A model generated the notes under the pieces. The model was not told the origin of the DNA. It saw nothing but the letters and a program-made list of their open reading frames with translations, and did no database searches. The translations under genes and the position numbers were made by a program. A DNA stretch of 13,535 bases from the NCBI GenBank assembly GCA_025450355.1, contig JANWHR010000085.1, positions 1 through 13,535 of the forward strand, written 5' to 3'. Below are positions 9,236 through 13,535 of this stretch, piece by piece (the first letter of the stretch is position 1; each line of letters begins with the position of its first letter). This DNA is from Micropepsaceae bacterium (GTDB lineage Bacteria > Pseudomonadota > Alphaproteobacteria > Micropepsales > Micropepsaceae).

Positions 9236-10663
9236 ATGACCAGCCACGAAAATCTCTTTTTCACCCAGACCGGGCTCGAGCGCAGCCGGGTCCAGGCGAT
9301 TGTGGACAAGACCCTTCACGGGGCCGACGACGGCGAACTTTTCCTGGAATACCGCCAAACGGAGAGTTTTTCCTTCGACGATGGACGGCTGAAAGCCGCA
9401 ACCTACGACACGACGCAGGGTTTTGGCCTGCGCGCGGTGGCGGGCGAAGCAACCGGCTACGCCCACGCCTCGGAACTTTCGGAAGCGGCAATCGCGCGCG
9501 CCGCCGAGTCAGTCAGCGTCGTCAAGCTCGGCCATTCCGGCGTGCTGGCGGGCGCCCCCCCGCGCTCGAACCTCCAACTGTACGCAAGTGACAGTCCGCT
9601 CGATTCCGCACCCTTTGAAGCAAAAGTAAAACTGATGGGCGAGGTCGATGCTTACGCCCGCAAAAAGGACCCAAGGGTCAAACAGGTGTCCTGTTCGCTC
9701 GCCGGGGAATGGCAGGTGGTGGAAATCATCCGGCCTGGCGGGGAAATCTTCCGCGATATCCGGCCGTTGGTCCGGCTTTCGATCTCGATCGTAGTGGAAC
9801 AGAACGGGCGCCAGGAGACCGGCTATTACGGTGGCGGCGGGCGCCGCGCTTACACCGACTACATCGTTCCGGCCTATTGGCAGGCTGGGGTCGATGAGGC
9901 GCTGCGGATGGCGCTGGTCAATCTGCAATCGGTTCCCGCACCTGCCGGAGAAATGACCGTGGTGCTTGGTTCCGGCTGGCCGGGGATTCTGTTGCACGAG
10001 GCGGTCGGCCACGGACTGGAAGGGGATTTCAACCGCAAAAAGACGTCGGCGTTTGCCGGCCTGTTGGGCCAGCGCGTCGCCTCGCCGGGCGTCACCGTCG
10101 TTGATGACGGGACAATTGCAGAGCGCCGGGGCTCGTTGAGCATCGACGACGAGGGGACGCCAACGTCCTGCACGGTCCTTATCGAGGACGGAATCCTGAA
10201 AAATTATATGCAGGACCGGATGAATGCGCGTCTCATGGGTATGCCTCCAACCGGCAATGGCCGGCGCGAGTCCTTTGGCAGTCCGGTGATGCCGCGTATG
10301 ACCAACACCTACATGCTGGCCGGAAAGCATAGCCCGGAAGAAATTCTCGCGTCGGTGAAGGAGGGCATTTACGCGGTGCAGTTTGGTGGCGGCCAGGTGG
10401 ACATCACCAGCGGGAAATTCGTATTTTCCTGCACGGAAGCCTATCGCATCCAGGACGGCAAAGCCGCCGAGCCCATCAAGGGCGCCACGCTGATCGGCAA
10501 TGGGCCGGACGCGATGACACGGGTATCGATGATTGGAACCGATATGAAGCTCGATACCGGGATCGGTACCTGCGGCAAGAACGGGCAAAGCGTGCCGGTC
10601 GGCGTGGGCCAGCCGACTCTCCGGATCGACGCTCTGACAGTGGGCGGCACAGCGGCGGGGTGA
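9236..10663 (+). CDS. tldD: Metalloprotease TldD
   Basis: TldD forms a heterodimeric zinc protease with TldE (PmbA) that degrades unfolded peptides and, in enterobacteria, matures microcin B17 and affects the CcdA antitoxin. The 475-residue protein has the metal motif HEAVGHGLEGDF at 254-265 (His254, Glu255, His259) and the third ligand Cys399 in FSCTEAYRI, with the glycine-rich YYGGGGRRAYTDY at 197-209 and the family C-terminus GTCGKNGQSVPVGVGQPTLRI (445-465, given with a break: GTCGKNGQSVPV, then GVGQPTLRI). The start at 9236 is preferred: relatives begin close to it, and the 29 extra upstream codons (from 9149) resemble non-coding sequence. The ribosome binding site is poor. No tldE is in the window, which is usual, as the two genes are often separate. 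ppc follows after 37 bases. Confidence 0.95.
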   Translation: MTSHENLFFTQTGLERSRVQAIVDKTLHGADDGELFLEYRQTESFSFDDGRLKAATYDTTQGFGLRAVAGEATGYAHASELSEAAIARAAESVSVVKLGHSGVLAGAPPRSNLQLYASDSPLDSAPFEAKVKLMGEVDAYARKKDPRVKQVSCSLAGEWQVVEIIRPGGEIFRDIRPLVRLSISIVVEQNGRQETGYYGGGGRRAYTDYIVPAYWQAGVDEALRMALVNLQSVPAPAGEMTVVLGSGWPGILLHEAVGHGLEGDFNRKKTSAFAGLLGQRVASPGVTVVDDGTIAERRGSLSIDDEGTPTSCTVLIEDGILKNYMQDRMNARLMGMPPTGNGRRESFGSPVMPRMTNTYMLAGKHSPEEILASVKEGIYAVQFGGGQVDITSGKFVFSCTEAYRIQDGKAAEPIKGATLIGNGPDAMTRVSMIGTDMKLDTGIGTCGKNGQSVPVGVGQPTLRIDALTVGGTAAG

Positions 10664-10700
10664 CGGGGCCGCGGAACGGGATGGAAGTGCGGGCGTTGGG

Positions 10701-13412
10701 ATGACCATGGCGGAGCGCCAGGTCCTGATTCTCCCCCAACCGCCAGCCGATACGGCGAGCCGCGAGTTGGTACGCCTGCTCGGGCGCCAGCTTGGCGAGG
10801 TTGTCCGTGAGCAGCACGGACAGACAGCCTTTGACCATGTCGAAGGGTTGCGCCGGCATGTGGTCAATGAACACCGCCAGGGCCGGTCTGCGGTACCGCT
10901 GATCCGCCGGCTCACCTATCTGTCGGGCCGTGATCTGGTGTTGATGATCCGCGCGTTTGCGATCTTTTCGCAACTCGCCAACATCGCCGATGATTATGTC
11001 GTGCGCTGCGAAGGCGCCTCGGCTGGCGAAGGGCCCCTGGAAGGGCTGCGGCAAAGGCCGGAGATGACAGCAGAGCGCGTGTACGAATATCTGGCAGGCG
11101 CGCTGATTTGCCCGGTGATTACCGCCCATCCCACCGAGGTCCGCCGACAGAGCATCATCGAACGCGAAACCGCCATCGCCGAATTGCTCCCCAGCCATCA
11201 GCTTTACGCCGCGAGCAAAAGCAAACGTGCAGCCATTGAAACCCGCCTCAAGCGTGAGATCAGGACGCTTTGGCAAACCCGGATGCTCAGGCCGGAACGC
11301 ATCCACGTCACCGATGAAATCGACAATGCGGCGGCAATACTTGGCCGAACCTTTGTTTCGCAGCTTCCGGCCGTGAAACGCAAGATCGCGGAACTGTATG
11401 GCTTCGAAGGTCCGCTACCCACGGTCCTCCAGGTTGGCTCATGGGTGGGCGGAGACCGCGATGGGAATCCCTTCGTCTCGGCAAAGAGCCTTGAGTACGC
11501 GGTTCGGCGCTTCTCCGGCATTGCGCTGGACCACTACCTGGAACAGCTCCACCTGTTGGGGCGCGAACTTTCGTTGTCGGACGAATTTGTTCCCGTGAGC
11601 AAGGCGCTGCTTGCGCTGGCGGCTCAGGCTCCGGCCGCGTCGGCGCAAAAAGCCGATGAGCCGTACCGGAGGGCACTGACCCATGTTCACGCCCGGCTCA
11701 CGTCGACGCGGCAGGCGCTCGTCGGTCCCGCAACCACCCCTGAGACCGGTGAACAACCCTACGCCTCTGCCGGGCAATTTGCCGGGGACCTCTCGGTGAT
11801 TGCCAATTCGCTGGCTGAGAACGGCAGCTCCGATCTGGCAGAGGGAAGGATAGGTGAGCTGCGCGATGCATTGCAGAGTTTCGGGTTTCATCTTGCGGTC
11901 ATGGACTTGCGGCAGAACTCGGCGGTGCATGAGCGCGCGGTGACGGAATTGCTGCGGGAAGCGGGCGTGCATGAGAATTACTCCACGTTGGCGGAGGCAG
12001 ACCGGACGGCGCTTCTGGTGCATGAATTGAGCAGCACACGGATTTTACGCACGCCATACCGGCATTATTCGGATGAGACCGCGCGCGAGCTGGATATCGT
12101 GAACACCGCCGCCCAACTGCGCAGCCGGTTCGGGCCCGGAACCGTTGCCAACTACGTTATATCGATGGCGGAAACGGTTTCCGATCTGCTGGAGACCTGC
12201 ATTCTGCTGAAAGAAGCTGGCCTGTTCATACCCGGTGAGAAGCCGGAGCCCGCACTGCGCGTCATTCCGCTGTTCGAAACAATTAAGGATCTCCGCAATT
12301 GCCCGGTGATTATGCGAGAGTTTTTTGCGCTGCCGGCCGGACGCGCGATGCTCGCCGCGCAAGGCAATATCCAGGAGGTGATGATCGGATATTCGGACAG
12401 CAACAAGGATGGCGGTTACGTCACATCGAATTACGAGATTCGCGCCGCCATCCGCGGCTTACTGGGTGAAGCGAAAAACGCGGGCATATCGCTGCGCTTC
12501 TTCCACGGCCGCGGCGGCACCGTGGGACGTGGCGGTGGTCCCAGTTTTGAGGCGACCAGGGCGCTGCCCGAAGGGGCGGTCGCGACCGGCATTCGCGTCA
12601 CCGAGCAGGGCGAAGTGGTCGCCAGCAAATATGGCAACCCGGATGTCGGGCGCCGGACTTTGGAGCGAATGGTCGCCGCGGCACTGCTGGCTGGAATTGT
12701 GCCGGAAAACGATGCCGCTGATGAGGATCTTTCCGCCGTCTTTGGACAATTCAGCGCCAACGCCTACCGTGCCTATCGTGCGCTGGTCTATGAAACTGCG
12801 GGCTTCGGGACTTATTTCCGTCAATCGACACCACTGCCGGAAATCTCCAACCTGAAAATCGGCAGCCGGCCCTCATCGCGCACCAACTCAACCCGCATCG
12901 AAGATCTGCGTGCGATCCCTTGGGTTTTCAGTTGGTCGCAGGCGCGCGTGATGTTGCCCGGCTGGTATGGCTTTGGCGCCGCCGTGTCGGAACTTCGGCA
13001 GGCCGGGCGGGGCGAAGAACTCGCCGAACTGTACCACCGGTCGCCCTTCTTCCGGACTGTGGTTGCAAACCTCGAAATGGTCCTGACAAAATCCAATCTG
13101 GAAATTGGTGAGCGGTACGCGGAATTGGTGGAGGATCGCGAATTGGCGAAGACTATTTTCGACCGGATCTCGGCCGAATGGTCAGCCACCGCAGACGCAG
13201 TTCTGACCCTCACCGGTCAAACACGATTCCTCGAAGCCAATCCGGCGCTTGCCGAATCCATCCGGTTGCGCCTGCCCTATATCGACGCACTTAATCTGCT
13301 TCAGCTTGACCTGCTGCGCCGGCGCCGCTCCGGGAACGGGGACGAAGAGACTTTGCGCGGGATACACATGTCGGTCAACGGCATCTCCGCGGGCCTGCGC
13401 AACAGCGGTTAG
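10701..13412 (+). CDS. ppc: Phosphoenolpyruvate carboxylase
   Basis: Ppc carboxylates phosphoenolpyruvate with bicarbonate to oxaloacetate, refilling the TCA cycle in the cytoplasm. The 903-residue protein is full length for the family (about 880-930). Visible motifs are VITAHPTEVRRQS (139-151, catalytic His143), VGSWVGGDRDGNPF (245-258), MIGYSDSNKDGGY (561-573), the catalytic loop FHGRGGTVGRGGGP (601-614) and IPWVFSWSQARVMLPGWYG (739-757). The C-terminus GISAGLRNSG ends with the conserved Asn that in E. coli PEPC takes part in aspartate inhibition, so allosteric control by aspartate is plausible. The start could be 10701 or the in-frame ATG at 10707, and neither has a strong ribosome binding site. 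It lies 37 bases after tldD on the same strand and could share its transcript. The stop codon abuts an insertion sequence. Confidence 0.97.
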   Translation: MTMAERQVLILPQPPADTASRELVRLLGRQLGEVVREQHGQTAFDHVEGLRRHVVNEHRQGRSAVPLIRRLTYLSGRDLVLMIRAFAIFSQLANIADDYVVRCEGASAGEGPLEGLRQRPEMTAERVYEYLAGALICPVITAHPTEVRRQSIIERETAIAELLPSHQLYAASKSKRAAIETRLKREIRTLWQTRMLRPERIHVTDEIDNAAAILGRTFVSQLPAVKRKIAELYGFEGPLPTVLQVGSWVGGDRDGNPFVSAKSLEYAVRRFSGIALDHYLEQLHLLGRELSLSDEFVPVSKALLALAAQAPAASAQKADEPYRRALTHVHARLTSTRQALVGPATTPETGEQPYASAGQFAGDLSVIANSLAENGSSDLAEGRIGELRDALQSFGFHLAVMDLRQNSAVHERAVTELLREAGVHENYSTLAEADRTALLVHELSSTRILRTPYRHYSDETARELDIVNTAAQLRSRFGPGTVANYVISMAETVSDLLETCILLKEAGLFIPGEKPEPALRVIPLFETIKDLRNCPVIMREFFALPAGRAMLAAQGNIQEVMIGYSDSNKDGGYVTSNYEIRAAIRGLLGEAKNAGISLRFFHGRGGTVGRGGGPSFEATRALPEGAVATGIRVTEQGEVVASKYGNPDVGRRTLERMVAAALLAGIVPENDAADEDLSAVFGQFSANAYRAYRALVYETAGFGTYFRQSTPLPEISNLKIGSRPSSRTNSTRIEDLRAIPWVFSWSQARVMLPGWYGFGAAVSELRQAGRGEELAELYHRSPFFRTVVANLEMVLTKSNLEIGERYAELVEDRELAKTIFDRISAEWSATADAVLTLTGQTRFLEANPALAESIRLRLPYIDALNLLQLDLLRRRRSGNGDEETLRGIHMSVNGISAGLRNSG

Positions 13413-13429
13413 CAGGCTGCTGAAAAACT

Positions 13430-13475
13430 GTCTCGACGGCAAGTGCCGATCGTGATTCGGTGTTGTTGTCGAGAC
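13430..13475. repeat. 8-base inverted repeat in the insertion sequence leader
   Basis: GTCTCGAC at 13430-13437 and GTCGAGAC at 13468-13475 are perfect reverse complements, 30 bases apart. The pair brackets most of the leader between the element's end motif and the transposase start. It could be a transposase binding site or an RNA hairpin that shields the transposase start from outside transcripts. There is no T run after it, so it is not an intrinsic terminator. Confidence 0.5.
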
Positions 13476-13488
13476 GGGGTGATTTGCG

Positions 13489-13535
13489 ATGCGGGGCCGC
13501 GCGGAAGAGTCCGAACAGTTATTCTCATACCTGCG
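13489..13535 (+). CDS. IS5-type transposase, N-terminal fragment
   Basis: From an ATG at 13489 the frame reads MRGRAEESEQLFSYL and then an incomplete codon, most likely Arg, at the edge. This opening (M-R-G, an acidic stretch, then L-F-S-Y) is typical of a common group of IS5-type DDE transposases, which continue with a segment on valine-proline-x-x-H-P-L-R outside this window. The purine-rich GAGACGGGG at 13471-13479 lies 9 bases upstream and could serve as ribosome binding site. Whether the element is intact cannot be judged, since the catalytic DDE residues lie beyond the edge. Confidence 0.7.
   Translation, partial: MRGRAEESEQLFSYL

Larger units (their letters stand above)
13412..13535 (+). 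mobile_element. Left end of an IS5-type insertion sequence (cut by window edge)
   Basis: Immediately after the ppc stop comes GCAGGCTGCTGAAAAACTG, which resembles the terminal inverted repeats of many DDE-transposase elements. A leader of about 60 bases follows and then the start of a transposase frame. The last base of the ppc TAG is the first base of this motif, so the exact element boundary and any target duplication cannot be set from one end. The right end lies outside the window. The family call rests on the transposase N-terminus and the end motif, both recalled, not searched. Confidence 0.72.

Noticed and set aside
9509..10915. Long open frame on the minus strand opposite tldD and the start of ppc (468 codons)
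   Set aside because: It is antisense to two well-supported genes, has low-complexity Arg/His/Pro-rich composition and no recognisable domain. Long antisense frames are expected in GC-rich coding DNA.
13430..13480. Possible intrinsic terminator after ppc
   Set aside because: The arms are 30 bases apart and no T run follows. The structure lies within the insertion sequence.

Overview
The window is chromosomal DNA of an alphaproteobacterium. The evidence is high GC content with GC-rich wobble positions, an aa3-type cytochrome c oxidase operon in the order typical of this class, a mitochondrial-type M16 processing peptidase next to threonine synthase, and a divergent tldD. The layout most resembles the Hyphomicrobiales (Rhizobiales) and related orders; the genus cannot be read from the sequence alone. 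Coding density is very high. No rRNA, tRNA, CRISPR array or convincing intrinsic terminator was seen.

Minus strand, 9029 down to 1: one long, tightly packed gene set in the order coxB - coxA - ctaB - small CoxF-like membrane protein - ctaG - coxC - DUF983 protein - surf1 - thrC - M16 peptidase - GNAT acetyltransferase (cut by the window edge). It encodes the three core subunits of aa3 cytochrome c oxidase (CoxB carries CuA; CoxA carries heme a, heme a3 and CuB; CoxC is subunit III), with factors that build them: CtaB for heme O, the precursor of heme A; CtaG/Cox11 for CuB delivery; and SURF1 for heme a insertion. The heme A synthase that would complete the heme pathway is not in the window. 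Most gaps are under 20 bases. Three junctions are ATGA stop/start overlaps (ctaB/CoxF-like, coxC/DUF983, thrC/M16), and the CoxF-like gene overlaps ctaG by 14 bases. Threonine synthase and the two genes after it appear to be carried on the same transcript.

Centre, 9030-9235: a 206-base divergent gap that must hold the promoters for the cox operon and for tldD. No promoter in it can be assigned with confidence.

Plus strand, 9236-13412: tldD (metalloprotease subunit) and, 37 bases later, ppc (phosphoenolpyruvate carboxylase, anaplerotic oxaloacetate supply). Both look intact. From the ppc stop codon to the right edge lies the left end of an insertion sequence: a terminal-repeat-like motif, a leader with an 8-base inverted repeat, and the first 16 residues or so of an IS5-type transposase running off the window.

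Overall this is a well-conserved respiratory core region. I found no previously undescribed multi-gene system. The points most worth a second look are the insertion sequence joined to the ppc stop codon, a glycine in CoxB beside a CuA ligand where an aromatic residue is expected, an apparent extra segment in CoxC, and the short CoxF-like gene.
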